Source: Opitutaceae bacterium
GTDB lineage: Bacteria > Verrucomicrobiota > Verrucomicrobiia > Opitutales > Opitutaceae
Direction: 5' to 3'
NCBI GenBank assembly: GCA_019455245.1
Contig: JACFMR010000003.1
Coordinates: forward strand, 62,001-126,000
Length of the DNA: 64,000 nt
Shown here: one piece after another, positions 44,396 to 55,075 of the stretch
Numbering within the stretch: the first letter of the stretch is position 1
Layout: each line of letters opens with the position of its first letter
Program-made: the position numbers and the translations under genes
The notes under the pieces: generated by a model
Told to the model about the DNA's origin: nothing
The model's input: only the letters and a program-made list of their open reading frames with translations
The model's database searches: none

Positions 44396-45166
44396 TCACT
44401 TCGCCGCGGCGGCGGCCTTGACCAGTTCCACGAAGCTGCGCGCCTCGAGGCTCGCGCCGCCGATGAGGCCGCCATCGATATCCTTTTGCGCGAGCAGTTC
44501 CGCCGCGTTGGAGGGCTTCATCGAACCGCCGTAGAGGATGCGGATCTTCTGCGCAATCGCCTCGCCGAACAGTTTGACGAGCAGGCCGCGGATGAACGCG
44601 TGCACTTCCTGCGCCTGGTCGGAGGTCGCCACCTTGCCGGTGCCGATCGCCCAGACGGGTTCGTAGGCAACGATGAGGCTCGGCGCCTGTTCCGTGCTGA
44701 CGCCTTCGAGGCCGGCCTCGAGCTGGGTCTGCACGACCTTCAGCGTGTCGCCCGCCTCGCGCTCGGCGAGGGTTTCGCCGACACAGAGGATGGGGCGCAG
44801 CTGGTTCTTGAACGCCGCGATCACCTTCTGGTTGATGAACGCATCCTGCTCGCCGAAGAGCGTGCGCCGCTCGCTGTGGCCGAGGATGACATGCGTCACG
44901 AACAGCGCGCGCAGCATCGAGGCCGAGACCTCGCCGGTGAAGGCGCCGCTGGCCTCGGGGTGCATGTTCTGCGCCCCCGACTTGAGCGTGGAGCCCTCGA
45001 GGGCGCGGCCGACCGCGTCAAGCGCGGTGAACGGCGGGCACACGAGCACGTCGACCTCGGTCTGGCGGCCGATCTCCGCGATCAGTTCCTGAACGAGCGT
45101 CACGGCATCGGCCGTGGTCTTGTTCATCTTCCAGTTACCGGCGATGAGTTTTTTGCGTAGGATCAT
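44396..45166 (-). CDS. tpiA: Triosephosphate isomerase
   Basis: Glycolytic enzyme interconverting dihydroxyacetone phosphate and glyceraldehyde-3-phosphate. It has 256 residues. The active-site residues are visible: AGNWKMN (Asn, Lys), ILGHSERR (His) and AYEPVWAIGTG (Glu and loop 6). LYGGSMKPSNA binds phosphate. The ATG at 45166 (MILRKKLI) gives the family length. It is last in the minus-strand order gap-pgk-tpiA. Confidence 0.96.
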   Translation of the reverse strand: MILRKKLIAGNWKMNKTTADAVTLVQELIAEIGRQTEVDVLVCPPFTALDAVGRALEGSTLKSGAQNMHPEASGAFTGEVSASMLRALFVTHVILGHSERRTLFGEQDAFINQKVIAAFKNQLRPILCVGETLAEREAGDTLKVVQTQLEAGLEGVSTEQAPSLIVAYEPVWAIGTGKVATSDQAQEVHAFIRGLLVKLFGEAIAQKIRILYGGSMKPSNAAELLAQKDIDGGLIGGASLEARSFVELVKAAAAAK

Positions 45167-45253
45167 GAGATTGAATGGGTCATGGGGACACACAGACACG
45201 CGGCGGGGCCGGCGGTTACACTGGCGTCCGGCGGGCCGGTGGCCAACCTTCTT

Positions 45254-46498
45254 TTAGCCTTCCAGAAACACGACGCCGGGCAGGGCCTTGCCCTCAAGGA
45301 ACTCGAGGCTGGCGCCGCCGCCGGTCGAGCAGTGGGTGACCTTGTCGGCCACGCCGAATTTCTTGGCCGCCGTGGCGGTATCGCCGCCGCCGACGACGGT
45401 CGTGGCGCCCTGCGCGGTCGCCTCGGCCACGGCCGCGGCCATCGCCTTGGTCGCGCCGGCAAACTTGTCGAATTCGAACACGCCCGCGGGGCCGTTCCAG
45501 ACGATGGTCTTGGCCGCGAGGATGGCCTCGCGGTAGAGCGCGATCGACTTCGGGCCGGCGTCGAGACCCTGCCAGCCGGCGGGGATGCCGGTGCTGTCGT
45601 CCGCGGCCTGGGTGGCGGCGTCGGCGGCAAACTTGTCGGCACAAACGTAATCGACCGGGAAGATGAGCTTCACGCCCTTGGCCTTGGCCGACTCGACCAA
45701 CTCGCCGACAATCTTGGCCCCTTCGGCATCGAAGAGACTGTCACCGATCGCCATGCCGTCGACGACCTGTTTGAAAGTGTAGGCCATGCCGCCGCCGATA
45801 ATGATCTGGTCGGCCTTTTCGAGCAGGTTTTTGATCAGCGGAATCTTGTCCGCAATCTTGGCCCCGCCGAGGATGGCGAGCAGCGGCCGCTGCGGATTGT
45901 CGAGCACGGCGGCGAAGGCCTTGAGTTCGGCCTCCATCAGGAAGCCCGCGGCCTTCTGTGGCAGGTTCACGCCGACCATCGACGAGTGCGCGCGGTGGGC
46001 CGTGCCGAAGGCGTCGTTAACATACACATCGCCGAGCTTGGACAAACTCGCGCGGAAGGCGGCGACCGCGGCCTTGTCGGCCTTGGTCGAGGTGCCGTCC
46101 TCGTTCTTCGCCTTGCCTTCTTCCTCGATATGAAAGCGCAGGTTTTCCAACAGCACGACCGTGCCGGGAGCAAGCGACGCGCAGGCGGCCTCGACCGCGG
46201 GGCCGACACAGTCGGACAGGAAGGTCACGGGCCGGCCGAGGAGTTTCTCCAGCTCCACCGCGACGGGCTTGAGCGAATACTTGGCCACGGTCCGGCCGTT
46301 GGGCCGGCCGAGGTGGCTCATCAGGACAACCGCGGCGCCCTGCCCGAGTGCGTGCTTGATCGTGGGCAGCGCGGCGACGATGCGCTGGTTGTTGGTGATG
46401 GCGCCGGTGGCCTTGTCCTGCGGGACGTTGAAGTCCACGCGCATGAGGACGCGTTTGCCGGCCAGATCGAGGTCGCGGATGGATTTGAATTTCGGCAT
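45254..46498 (-). CDS. pgk: Phosphoglycerate kinase
   Basis: Makes ATP and 3-phosphoglycerate from 1,3-bisphosphoglycerate. It has 414 residues, slightly above the common 390-400. Signatures are RVDFNVPQ near the N-terminus, [10 protein letters not shown] (substrate loop), [14 protein letters not shown] and [13 protein letters not shown]. It lies between gap (111 bp upstream) and tpiA (87 bp downstream), so the three may share a transcript. Confidence 0.96.
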   Translation of the reverse strand: MPKFKSIRDLDLAGKRVLMRVDFNVPQDKATGAITNNQRIVAALPTIKHALGQGAAVVLMSHLGRPNGRTVAKYSLKPVAVELEKLLGRPVTFLSDCVGPAVEAACASLAPGTVVLLENLRFHIEEEGKAKNEDGTSTKADKAAVAAFRASLSKLGDVYVNDAFGTAHRAHSSMVGVNLPQKAAGFLMEAELKAFAAVLDNPQRPLLAILGGAKIADKIPLIKNLLEKADQIIIGGGMAYTFKQVVDGMAIGDSLFDAEGAKIVGELVESAKAKGVKLIFPVDYVCADKFAADAATQAADDSTGIPAGWQGLDAGPKSIALYREAILAAKTIVWNGPAGVFEFDKFAGATKAMAAAVAEATAQGATTVVGGGDTATAAKKFGVADKVTHCSTGGGASLEFLEGKALPGVVFLEG

Positions 46499-46609
46499 GG
46501 TAAAAAAATCGGCCGCGGATCAGGCGGATGAGGCGGGCGGCGCCGGTTGGGGCCGTTCCTGCTGCATCCGCGCCGTCCGCGGCCTTGGGTTTGAAACTGT
46601 CGGTTTAAC

Positions 46610-47674
<1,065 letters not shown>

Positions 47675-47705
47675 CTATGGATTGTTTTCTGTATCAAGGA
47701 TGAGA

Positions 47706-47723
47706 CTCCGCGCGGACGCGGAG
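47706..47723 (-). terminator. Possible terminator of the debranching enzyme gene
   Basis: A 7-bp stem CTCCGCG / CGCGGAG with a 4-nt loop, followed on the minus strand by TCTCATCCTT. It lies between the GH13 stop and the gap start. The T run is poor. Confidence 0.35.
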
Positions 47724-47779
47724 AATAACTAATGAAGCCGCGCTGGCGTCAGAAGCAAGGGTTTTGACCAAAACTCGTG

Positions 47780-50206
47780 TCATCCGGCGCAAATCCACAG
47801 GCCGCAACCCAGGGCCGGGACAAACAGTTCGGGCTCCACCGGCGCCCGGACGCCATGCCCCGAATGGAACCGCTCGTGGTCGGCGACCTGTCGCCACGAG
47901 CCCAGGGCGGGAATCGACTCGCCCAGCGGCAACGTGACGTCCGCGGCGGTCGGATTGACGGCAAACAACAACCGGGCAGGGCCTTGCGAACCGTCGGCAT
48001 TGTAAAGCACCGCCATCGCGGTGGAGTCCGGCGTCCGGCAAAAATAAAAGAAACCCTCGCCCGGCCGGGTCCATTGCCGCAGCAGACGTCCGGCCTCGCT
48101 GCGCCGAAAGGCGATCCAATCGGCAAAATACGCGTGCGTGCCCGGATACCGCCGCAATCGCCGGTAATCGAGCGCATTGAGGTCGCCCCGCAGGTAGGTG
48201 TTGTTCACGCCGCGTTTCGAGCGCAGGAAATCCTGCCCGGCCGCGATCATCGGGATGCCGATCGAGGCGAACAGCAGCGCCGCCATCAGGTGGGTGCGCC
48301 GCCGGTCGTTTTCGGTCGGCGCGTGGCCGTTGTGCTCGGCGTGCTCGGTGATGACATCGATCCACGTGCGGTTGTCGTGCGATTCGGTGTAGTTGACCGT
48401 CTGCGCCGGCCACTTCGCCCAATACCACGGCGATCCCTGGATGAAATACTCGAACGATTCCACCGAGGCGCCGCCGCGCACGTAGTCGCGCACGAAATCC
48501 CGGTAACCGTCGTTCCACGACGCCCAGCCCGTGTCGCGCAACGCCCCGGCGATGTGCCCGCGGAAACTCCACGGCTCCGCGATCAGGATCACGTCGGGCT
48601 TCACGTGTTTCAGCGCCAGCTCGATGTCGCGCAACACGTCCACGCCCAGCAGCTCGGCCAGGTCGAAACGGAAACCGTCCACCCCGTAGGTCGTGAGCAG
48701 GTGCGTGCATGCATCGATGACCAGCCGCTTCGTCATGGTGGCATGCGCGCGCACGTCGTTGCCGCAGCCGCTCCAGTTGGCGAGTTTGCCGTCGGCGTCC
48801 TGCTCGAAATGGTAGAGCCGGTCGAGAAACATCAGATGCGCCGGCTCGCCGACATGGTTGAAAACCACGTCGAGCACCACCGCGATGCCCCGCCGGTGCA
48901 ACGCCGCCACCAGTGCCTGCAGTTCGCCCACACCCGACGCCTTCTCCGGCTGCAACGCATACGCGCTCGCCGGCGCAAACCAGTTCACCGGCATGTAGCC
49001 CCAGTGGTATTCCTCGTGCGTCCGGTTGTCGAACTCCTGCACCGGCTGCAGCTCGAGGCAGTTCACCCCGAGCGCCGCGAGATGAAAGTCCGGACTCTCG
49101 ACCCATTTGCGCAGCCCCGTGAAACCCAGCCGCTCCGCCGGTGTCGCCGCCACCGGCGCGTGCGCCGCCAGATCACGCACGTGGCCCTCGGCGATGACCA
49201 GGTCCTGCCAGCTCGGGGTCTTGAAACCGGTGTCGCCCGGGCCGATCCGCGCGCGGTCCAGTACGATGCCGGGCCCCCGGTGACCGACCGCCGCCTGCGC
49301 ATACGGATCCAGCACGCGAAATTCCGGGTCGAAATGCGTCGTGGCATCACGCAAGCCCTCGAGTTGATACCAATAACACCAGCCGTGCAGGTTGCCCTCC
49401 AGCGCCACCTCCCACACGTGCGGCTCCCCCGGATGCCGGTCGAGATCCACCATCTCCGCCTGCACATTATCGCCGGGCACATTCTGCACAAACAGCCGCA
49501 CGCGGCCGGCCCGCGGCGCGAAGAGCCGGAAAATCGTCTGCTTGCCGCGCACGATCGCGCCCAGCGGCAGTTCCGTGCCCAGCGAGAAAAAGAAATCGTC
49601 GGGCTGCAGCACCACGCCCGCGTCGCCCTCCACCGCCGTGGCCACCCGCCACGCCTGCGACAGCACCAACGGCTCGTCGAGCGTGAAGCGGAAAAACTGC
49701 CGGCCGGTGTGATCCGGCTGCAGCACCTGGTTGAGGTGCCCCGTGGTGTCGCTCACGGCATTCGGCGAATCGGCCCGCGCGCTCAACCACTGGTGCTCCC
49801 CGGTCACGAACTTGAACTGCAGCCGCGGCTCCGCCCAGAACGGCTTCGCCTCGCCCCGCCACAGCAGCGCGGGTTCGTCGCCCAGCTTGCCCGGCTTGAG
49901 CTGCCAATCCGGGTTGCCCACCGCCTGCTCCCAGCCGTTGAAATCCCCGGCCACGTAAACCGCCTTCTCCGCCGTGGCCGCCGGCGGCAGCGCAAACACC
50001 AGCCGGCCCTCGTCATCGACAAAATACCCGTAGCGCCGCGCCGCCGCATGCCGCGGCGCGCGCTCCAGCGTCGCAAACACCCGGCGCTCCCCCTGCCCCA
50101 CCAGCCGCATCGCCGGCACCTCGGTGTCACGCCAATCGCGCGCAAACTCGATGCAACCCGCGGTCAGCGAGTCGAGCCAGGCATGGATCGGCGGATTTTC
50201 CTTCAT
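47780..50206 (-). CDS. GH13 glycogen debranching enzyme / pullulanase type I-like
   Basis: Hydrolyses alpha-1,6 branches in glycogen, pullulan or limit dextrins. It has 808 residues. An N-terminal carbohydrate-binding-like domain (VYVAGDFNGWEQAVG, about 90-190) is followed by a CBM48 domain (FRLFAPRAGRVRLFV) and the GH13 barrel. The barrel motifs are VVFNHVG (region I), GFRFDLAELL with the nucleophile Asp (about 514), ILIAEPWSF with the acid Glu (about 543) and ESHDNRTW (about 608). No signal peptide is seen, so it acts on internal glycogen or imported dextrins. GGGTGA-like ribosome site before the ATG at 50206. It is 120 bp upstream of gap on the same strand. Confidence 0.88.
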   Translation of the reverse strand: MKENPPIHAWLDSLTAGCIEFARDWRDTEVPAMRLVGQGERRVFATLERAPRHAAARRYGYFVDDEGRLVFALPPAATAEKAVYVAGDFNGWEQAVGNPDWQLKPGKLGDEPALLWRGEAKPFWAEPRLQFKFVTGEHQWLSARADSPNAVSDTTGHLNQVLQPDHTGRQFFRFTLDEPLVLSQAWRVATAVEGDAGVVLQPDDFFFSLGTELPLGAIVRGKQTIFRLFAPRAGRVRLFVQNVPGDNVQAEMVDLDRHPGEPHVWEVALEGNLHGWCYWYQLEGLRDATTHFDPEFRVLDPYAQAAVGHRGPGIVLDRARIGPGDTGFKTPSWQDLVIAEGHVRDLAAHAPVAATPAERLGFTGLRKWVESPDFHLAALGVNCLELQPVQEFDNRTHEEYHWGYMPVNWFAPASAYALQPEKASGVGELQALVAALHRRGIAVVLDVVFNHVGEPAHLMFLDRLYHFEQDADGKLANWSGCGNDVRAHATMTKRLVIDACTHLLTTYGVDGFRFDLAELLGVDVLRDIELALKHVKPDVILIAEPWSFRGHIAGALRDTGWASWNDGYRDFVRDYVRGGASVESFEYFIQGSPWYWAKWPAQTVNYTESHDNRTWIDVITEHAEHNGHAPTENDRRRTHLMAALLFASIGIPMIAAGQDFLRSKRGVNNTYLRGDLNALDYRRLRRYPGTHAYFADWIAFRRSEAGRLLRQWTRPGEGFFYFCRTPDSTAMAVLYNADGSQGPARLLFAVNPTAADVTLPLGESIPALGSWRQVADHERFHSGHGVRAPVEPELFVPALGCGLWICAG

Positions 50207-50306
50207 CTGTCACCCAAGGTGCGCCGCGGTCGAGCCCCCTGCAAGCGCGCATCGCGTCGCGCTGCACCCGGTTGACAAACCTGCCCGCCCCGCGTCGGGT
50301 TGAGCC

Positions 50307-51509
50307 GTGGCCGCCCGCGAAAAGATCCTCGTCGCCCTCTCCGGCGGAGTCGACAGCTCCGTCGCCGCCCTGCTGCTCAAGCAACAGGGCCACGACGTCG
50401 TCGCGGCCTACATGAAAAACTGGATCAACGAGGACAACGTCATCGGCCATTGCCCGTGGCTGCAGGACATCGACGACGCCCGCGCCGTGGCCGACGTGCT
50501 CGGCATCGAGTTACGCGTGGTCAACCTCATGCAAGACTACCGCCGCCTCGTGGTCGATTACCTCCTCGACGGCTACCAACGCGGCCTCACGCCCAACCCC
50601 GACGTGATGTGCAACCGCGAGATGAAGTTTGGCGTGTTTCTCAAATACGCCCGGGCCGAGGGCTTCGCCGCCGTCGCCACGGGACACTACGCGCGCCGGC
50701 TGGAATGCGGAGTGCAGAATGCGGATTGCGGAATAAAGCCAAAGCCATCCACCACGGCTGCGACCGCCAATCCGCCATCCGCAGTCGCCAATCCGCAATA
50801 TGAACTCTGGGAGGGCGCCGACAAAAACAAGGACCAGAGCTATTTCCTCGCCCTGCTCTCGCAGGCGCAGCTCCGCGCCGCGCGTTTCCCCATCGGCCAT
50901 CTCGCCAAACCCGAACTGCGCCGGCTAGCCGCCGACGCCGGCCTGCCCACCGCGCGCAAAAAAGACAGCCAGGGCATCTGCTTCATCGGCGAGGTGAAGA
51001 TGGCCGATTTCCTCAAGGCCTACGTGCCCGAGCATCCCGGCCCGATTGTGCGCGCGACCGACGGCCAGGTGATCGGCGAACACCGCGGTCTGCACTACTT
51101 CACCCTCGGTCAGCGCAAGGGCATCGGCATTCCGTCGAACACCGACAACAAGGCCTACGTCGTCGTTGGCAAACGCGCCGAGGATCACGCCCTGCTCGTC
51201 GCGTTCGACGAACCGCAGGCACCGGGTCTCTGGACCAGCGAATGCCGCGTGCACAGCCTGAGTTTCATCAACGAGCCAATCACGGCACCCACGCCCCTCG
51301 AATGCCGCGTGCGCTACCGCGACCCCCGCGTCGCCATCGAATTCATCCCGGAGGTGGACCGCGTTGCCCCCAACGCGGTTTCCGGCGTGTCCGCCCCGCC
51401 TGCCTCCGCCCGGATCAAATTCCTCGAACCCCAACGCGCCCTCGCCCCCGGCCAGATCCTCGCCCTCTACCGCGGCGAGCAACTCCTCGGCGGCGGCGTG
51501 TTCGCGTGA
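50307..51509 (+). CDS. mnmA: tRNA-specific 2-thiouridylase with an in-frame insertion
   Basis: Adds sulfur to U34 of tRNA for Lys, Glu and Gln. It has 400 residues, about 30 more than usual. The PP-loop [10 protein letters not shown] binds ATP. Cys102 ([11 protein letters not shown]) and Cys225 (DSQGICFIG) are the catalytic pair. Residues 133-164, between ATGHYARR and [16 protein letters not shown], have no family-like sequence and are coded by a repeat-like stretch (50701-50801). The start is a GTG at 50307. It is divergent from the debranching gene by 100 bp. Confidence 0.95.
   Translation: MAAREKILVALSGGVDSSVAALLLKQQGHDVVAAYMKNWINEDNVIGHCPWLQDIDDARAVADVLGIELRVVNLMQDYRRLVVDYLLDGYQRGLTPNPDVMCNREMKFGVFLKYARAEGFAAVATGHYARRLECGVQNADCGIKPKPSTTAATANPPSAVANPQYELWEGADKNKDQSYFLALLSQAQLRAARFPIGHLAKPELRRLAADAGLPTARKKDSQGICFIGEVKMADFLKAYVPEHPGPIVRATDGQVIGEHRGLHYFTLGQRKGIGIPSNTDNKAYVVVGKRAEDHALLVAFDEPQAPGLWTSECRVHSLSFINEPITAPTPLECRVRYRDPRVAIEFIPEVDRVAPNAVSGVSAPPASARIKFLEPQRALAPGQILALYRGEQLLGGGVFA
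50701..50801. repeat. Repeat-like insertion inside mnmA
   Basis: GCGGAGTGCAGAATGCGGATTGCGG on one side and CAATCCGCCATCCGCAGTCGCC on the other form a loose inverted repeat made of 7-8-base units (TGCGGAT / ATCCGCA). It resembles the AATCCGCAAT-type spacer at 27815-27845. It keeps the mnmA frame open. Confidence 0.65.
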
Positions 51510-51518
51510 ACCGCACCC

Positions 51519-51544
51519 CCTGTAGGAGCGGCTTTACGCCGCGA
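51519..51544. repeat. REP-like element (family D)
   Basis: The stretch CTGTAGGAGCGGCTTTACGC (51520-51539) followed by CGCGA can fold as GCGGC-TTTAC-GCCGC. It resembles a REP unit seen in Pseudomonas, Xanthomonas and some Verrucomicrobia (recalled). It lies 10 bp after mnmA. Confidence 0.6.
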
Positions 51545-51592
51545 TTCGCTCAACTCCAGTCATCCCCCCCCAAAAAAACACACCACCACTGC

Positions 51593-51901
51593 ATGTCCGC
51601 ATACATCATCTTGAACTACACCGTGGAAGATGCAGCGGCGTTTGCCGCCTACCAAGCCGAGGCGCGGGACTACGTGCTCTCAAGCGTGCTCGACTTCCTC
51701 GTTTATGAGACCGACACCGAGATTATCGAAGGCAACAATGTCGGACACCAAACCGTGATCTTTCGCTTCAACTCACCGGAAAAGGCCCGTGAGTTCTATA
51801 ACTCGAAAGAATATCAAAAGGCGCTGCCCCTGCGCCTCCGCAGCACTTCCAAGCATTTTGCCATCTTGGTGTCGGACCGCCCGAAATTCGCCCGACCTTG
51901 A
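51593..51901 (+). CDS. DUF1330-family protein
   Basis: A 102-residue protein of the DUF1330 dimeric alpha/beta-barrel type. It starts MSAYIILNYTVEDAAAFAAY and has the family-like VIFRFNSPEKAREFYNSKEY followed by LRLRSTSKHFAILV. Function is unknown; the fold is shared with small monooxygenases. No ribosome site is seen before the ATG at 51593. GC is lower than in its neighbours, which may hint at transfer. Confidence 0.8.
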   Translation: MSAYIILNYTVEDAAAFAAYQAEARDYVLSSVLDFLVYETDTEIIEGNNVGHQTVIFRFNSPEKAREFYNSKEYQKALPLRLRSTSKHFAILVSDRPKFARP

Positions 51902-51984
51902 TCCGGCGGCACGATGAATTTTGCACAACCCCAACGCAGCGGCTCGCTTTCTCGAAAAAATCCGCCGCCCTGGCTTTTCCTGCG

Positions 51985-52728
51985 ATGAACCAAGCTGACG
52001 ATCATTTCTCTCCCATCGCCAAGGAGTATGCCCGCGGGCGTTTAGGCTACCCGTTGGAATTGTATCGGACCCTGGCGGCGCAATGTCCGGCTCGTGATCT
52101 GGCCTGGGATTGTGGCTGCGGTTCCGGGCAGGTCGCGAGCGATCTGCCGGATTTTTTCACCCAAGTGATTGCGACCGACATCAGCGAACCGCTGCTGGCT
52201 CTCGCCCCACCTGATGCAAGAGTAGTCTACCGGGCGGCTCCCGCGGAAAGCTCGGGCCTGCCCGCTGCTTCCGTGGATCTCATCACCGTGGCGCAGGCGG
52301 TGCACTGGTTTGATCTGGACGGATTCTGGCGCGAAGTGCTGCGGGTGCTGAAGCCGGGCGGTGTGCTCGCCATCTGGGGTTACACCTGGCCTGATGTCAA
52401 CGGGGCAACCAACCGCGTCCTCGGCGTCTTGAAGCAGGAAATCGCGCCTTTCTGGCCGGCCCGGAGCGCCTTGCTGCAAAGCAATTATGAGACGCTCAAT
52501 CCACCCCTGCAGGAATTGACGCTGCCGGCATTTGAGTTGAGCGCAGCGTGGTCATTGGAAGATTACCTTGATCACCTCCGCTCGTGGTCCGCCGTGCGCT
52601 ACTACAAGGAACATCAGCGCCGGGATATCGTAGAAGCCCTGTTGCCGGAGTTTCGCTCCGCCTGGCCGACGGCCACGGTGAATGTGCGCTGGCCGTTGGT
52701 CCTGCGTGTTTTTCGCAAAGAGACCTGA
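51985..52728 (+). CDS. Class I SAM-dependent methyltransferase
   Basis: A 247-residue putative methyltransferase. Motif I is WDCGCGSGQVASDL, with acidic motif II in VIATDISEPLL, and AVHWFDLDGFWREVLRVLKPGGVLAIW covers the later motifs. This layout is close to yeast TMT1/UbiE-type enzymes. It begins MNQADDHFSPIAKEYARGR. The methyl acceptor is unknown. It is convergent with the sulfatase gene, with 34 bp between. Confidence 0.85.
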   Translation: MNQADDHFSPIAKEYARGRLGYPLELYRTLAAQCPARDLAWDCGCGSGQVASDLPDFFTQVIATDISEPLLALAPPDARVVYRAAPAESSGLPAASVDLITVAQAVHWFDLDGFWREVLRVLKPGGVLAIWGYTWPDVNGATNRVLGVLKQEIAPFWPARSALLQSNYETLNPPLQELTLPAFELSAAWSLEDYLDHLRSWSAVRYYKEHQRRDIVEALLPEFRSAWPTATVNVRWPLVLRVFRKET

Positions 52729-52762
52729 GGGCGGGCACCTGCAGCACCGCACGCCGGCCAAC

Positions 52763-54184
52763 TCATACCTCCGCCGGATCAACTTCGGCTGCGTTCGCCG
52801 GACCGGGCGGCAGCCAGCGCGGATTCTTTCGCGGCATCAACGCCTCGATCTCGCGCTGCCAGGCGTGCAATTGCGCGGCCAGTTGGTCGCGACGGGCGGT
52901 TTCCTGCTCCGCCAGATCATTCGTCTCGCCGATGTCGGCGCGCAGGTTGAACAGCTCCTGTTTTCCGTCCTCAAAAAACTCGATGAGCTTCCAATCGCCG
53001 TCGCGCACGCTGGCGGCCGGTGTACCGCCTTGGTTCGAGTAGTGCGGGTAGTGCCAGAAAACCGGTCCGCGGTGCATCGATTCGCCGCGCAGCAGCGGCA
53101 GCAGCGACACGCCGTCCACGTGTTGCACCGGATCAGGCGGCAGCTCCGCCGCCTCCAGGATTGTGGGATACCAGTCGGGCGAGGTCGTCGGTTCGGCGCA
53201 AGTCGTGCCCGGCGGAATCACGCCCGGCCACGCCGCGATCTGGCAGACGCGGTTGCCGCCTTCATACATCCAGCCCTTGCCCTCGGCCAACGGTGCGTTG
53301 CAGGTGGGCGAGCCCTCCGCCGTGGCCAGACCGCCGTTGTCGCTGGTGAACACGACCAGCGTGTTGTCCGTCAGCCCTTCGTCCTGCAGCGTTTGCAACA
53401 CGCGGCCGATCGCGGTGTCGAGCTGCTCAACCATCGCGGCGTAGGTGGCGTGGCTTTGGAAGCGCCGCCGCACCACGCGCTCGTGCCGCTTGTGCTGGCA
53501 GGGAAAATACTCGCCGGGTTCCAACGCGTCCTCATCGCGCAAGCCCAGGCGCGCAGCCTTGGCCCGGTATTTTTCCACCAACGGCTCCGGCGCCTGAATG
53601 GGGTGATGCACGGCGTAGTGCCACAGGTTGAGAAAGAACGGCCGCGACGAATCGCGTTCGCGGATGAGTTGGCGCGCCGCCTCCGTCAGCGCATCGGTCA
53701 GATGTTCGCCCGGCGGCCCGTCCGGCAGGGTCGGACAATGCCACGGGCTGAAAAACCCGTGGTGCGGCGCCCCCCAACCACAGCCGCCGAGATTAACGTC
53801 GAACCCGTGCTGCTCGGGCCACGTGTCGCGCTCCCCGAGATGCCATTTGCCCACGTGCCACGTTTGATAACCGCCGGCGCGTAACGCCGTCGCCAAACTG
53901 CGTTCGTTGCTCGGCAGGCAATGCAGGTAGGGCACATCGCACAACCGGCCAACGGCATGGCCGCCGATCCACTGCGTCACCCCGACGCGCGCGGGATACT
54001 TGCCCGACATGAGGCTGGCGCGCGTCGGTGAGCACACCGGACACGACGCATAGGCGTCGGTGAAACGCATGCCGCCCGCCGCCAGCCGGTCGAGGTGGGG
54101 TGTCTCGTAAAACGAGCTGCCGTAACACCCGAGGTCACGCCAACCGAGGTCGTCGATCAGAATGAATACGATGTTCGGACTCAT
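52763..54184 (-). CDS. Sulfatase (Cys-type, formylglycine-dependent)
   Basis: Hydrolyses a sulfate ester, most likely on a polysaccharide. It has 473 residues. NIVFILIDDLGWRDLGCYG contains the metal Asp pair. The modification site is CSPTRASLMSG with Cys51 turned to formylglycine by a maturase that is not in the window. Asp and Asn further on (VFTSDNGGLA) bind calcium. No signal peptide is evident at the ATG at 54184. It lies 43 bp after a methyltransferase gene on the same strand. Confidence 0.92.
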   Translation of the reverse strand: MSPNIVFILIDDLGWRDLGCYGSSFYETPHLDRLAAGGMRFTDAYASCPVCSPTRASLMSGKYPARVGVTQWIGGHAVGRLCDVPYLHCLPSNERSLATALRAGGYQTWHVGKWHLGERDTWPEQHGFDVNLGGCGWGAPHHGFFSPWHCPTLPDGPPGEHLTDALTEAARQLIRERDSSRPFFLNLWHYAVHHPIQAPEPLVEKYRAKAARLGLRDEDALEPGEYFPCQHKRHERVVRRRFQSHATYAAMVEQLDTAIGRVLQTLQDEGLTDNTLVVFTSDNGGLATAEGSPTCNAPLAEGKGWMYEGGNRVCQIAAWPGVIPPGTTCAEPTTSPDWYPTILEAAELPPDPVQHVDGVSLLPLLRGESMHRGPVFWHYPHYSNQGGTPAASVRDGDWKLIEFFEDGKQELFNLRADIGETNDLAEQETARRDQLAAQLHAWQREIEALMPRKNPRWLPPGPANAAEVDPAEV

Positions 54185-54227
54185 GGGGTGCCGCCCATCG
54201 TGCGGCCGGATCGCCACCGGTCAAAGG

Positions 54228-54965
54228 CTATTGCCCGGGCTTGCGCCAGACCATCGTGCAAAAATGCGGCATCCGCAGATAGTCGTCCATGTAGGGGTGC
54301 GATTCGAGGGTGTCTGCCGTCGGCACGGGCTCGTCGAAGTGCTCCAGCACCAGGCCCGCCCCCAGAAACGTCTGCAGGTAGGTCGAGAGCGGGCGATGCC
54401 AGTTGATGACGGAGATCCCCGCCCACTCCGCCTTTTCGGCGCGTTCCTGCATGTAGTCGTCCATGGTCCAATGCAGCTTGTTGCCCGCGGCATCGCGCGC
54501 CCAAAACTGTTTGGAGGCGGTTGCAAACCCGTTGAGGTTGGCCACCACGCAGCGTCCGCCGGGCCGCAACACGCGCGCCTTTTCGCGGATCGCCGCGCGA
54601 AAATCCGGGATGTCGAGCAGCGCCACATAGCTGACCACCAGATCGACACTGGCATCCGCCAGCGGCAGCGCCTCGCCGCCGCACGCATGGTATTCACCCG
54701 CCGGATGCCGCTCCCGCGCCGCGGCGATCAAAGTTGGCGTGGGATCAACCCCGATCGTGCGGGCGCCGCGTTCGCTGAGCATCCGGCAAAACCGGCCTTC
54801 ACCGCAGCCGACATCCAACACCGTCATGCCGTCCACGTCTCCGCACAGTTGGAGCATGACCGGATCCAGCAGGTGCACGCGGTTGACATCGCCGGTTTCC
54901 ATCGACCGCAGCCAAGCTGCCGCCGAATCTTCCCAACCCTGATATGGCGGCAGCGGCTCGTTCAT
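54228..54965 (-). CDS. Class I SAM-dependent methyltransferase
   Basis: A 245-residue methyltransferase. Motif I is VLDVGCGEGRFCRML, followed by IGVDPTPTLIAAAR, LPLADASVDLVVSYVALLDI and VLRPGGRCVVANL, all typical of the Methyltransf_11 type. The ATG at 54965 (MNEPLPPY) was chosen over an upstream start at 54977. Its substrate is unknown, and the adjacent sulfatase gives no clear link. Confidence 0.87.
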   Translation of the reverse strand: MNEPLPPYQGWEDSAAAWLRSMETGDVNRVHLLDPVMLQLCGDVDGMTVLDVGCGEGRFCRMLSERGARTIGVDPTPTLIAAARERHPAGEYHACGGEALPLADASVDLVVSYVALLDIPDFRAAIREKARVLRPGGRCVVANLNGFATASKQFWARDAAGNKLHWTMDDYMQERAEKAEWAGISVINWHRPLSTYLQTFLGAGLVLEHFDEPVPTADTLESHPYMDDYLRMPHFCTMVWRKPGQ

Positions 54966-55075
54966 CCGCCCGAGCAAACCCGCGCATCGCCCCGGCGCAA
55001 GCCCCGGTCAGCGTCCACCCTGCCCACTCCAGCCGCCCCATGCCACGCACCACCGACCACGTATTTCGCACCGGT

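Noticed and set aside
45182..46531. 449-codon plus-strand frame opposite pgk
   Set aside because: Shadow frame; pgk on the minus strand is certain.
47777..50275. 832-codon plus-strand frame opposite the debranching enzyme
   Set aside because: Arg/His/Pro-rich with no domain; the GH13 motifs on the minus strand settle the case.
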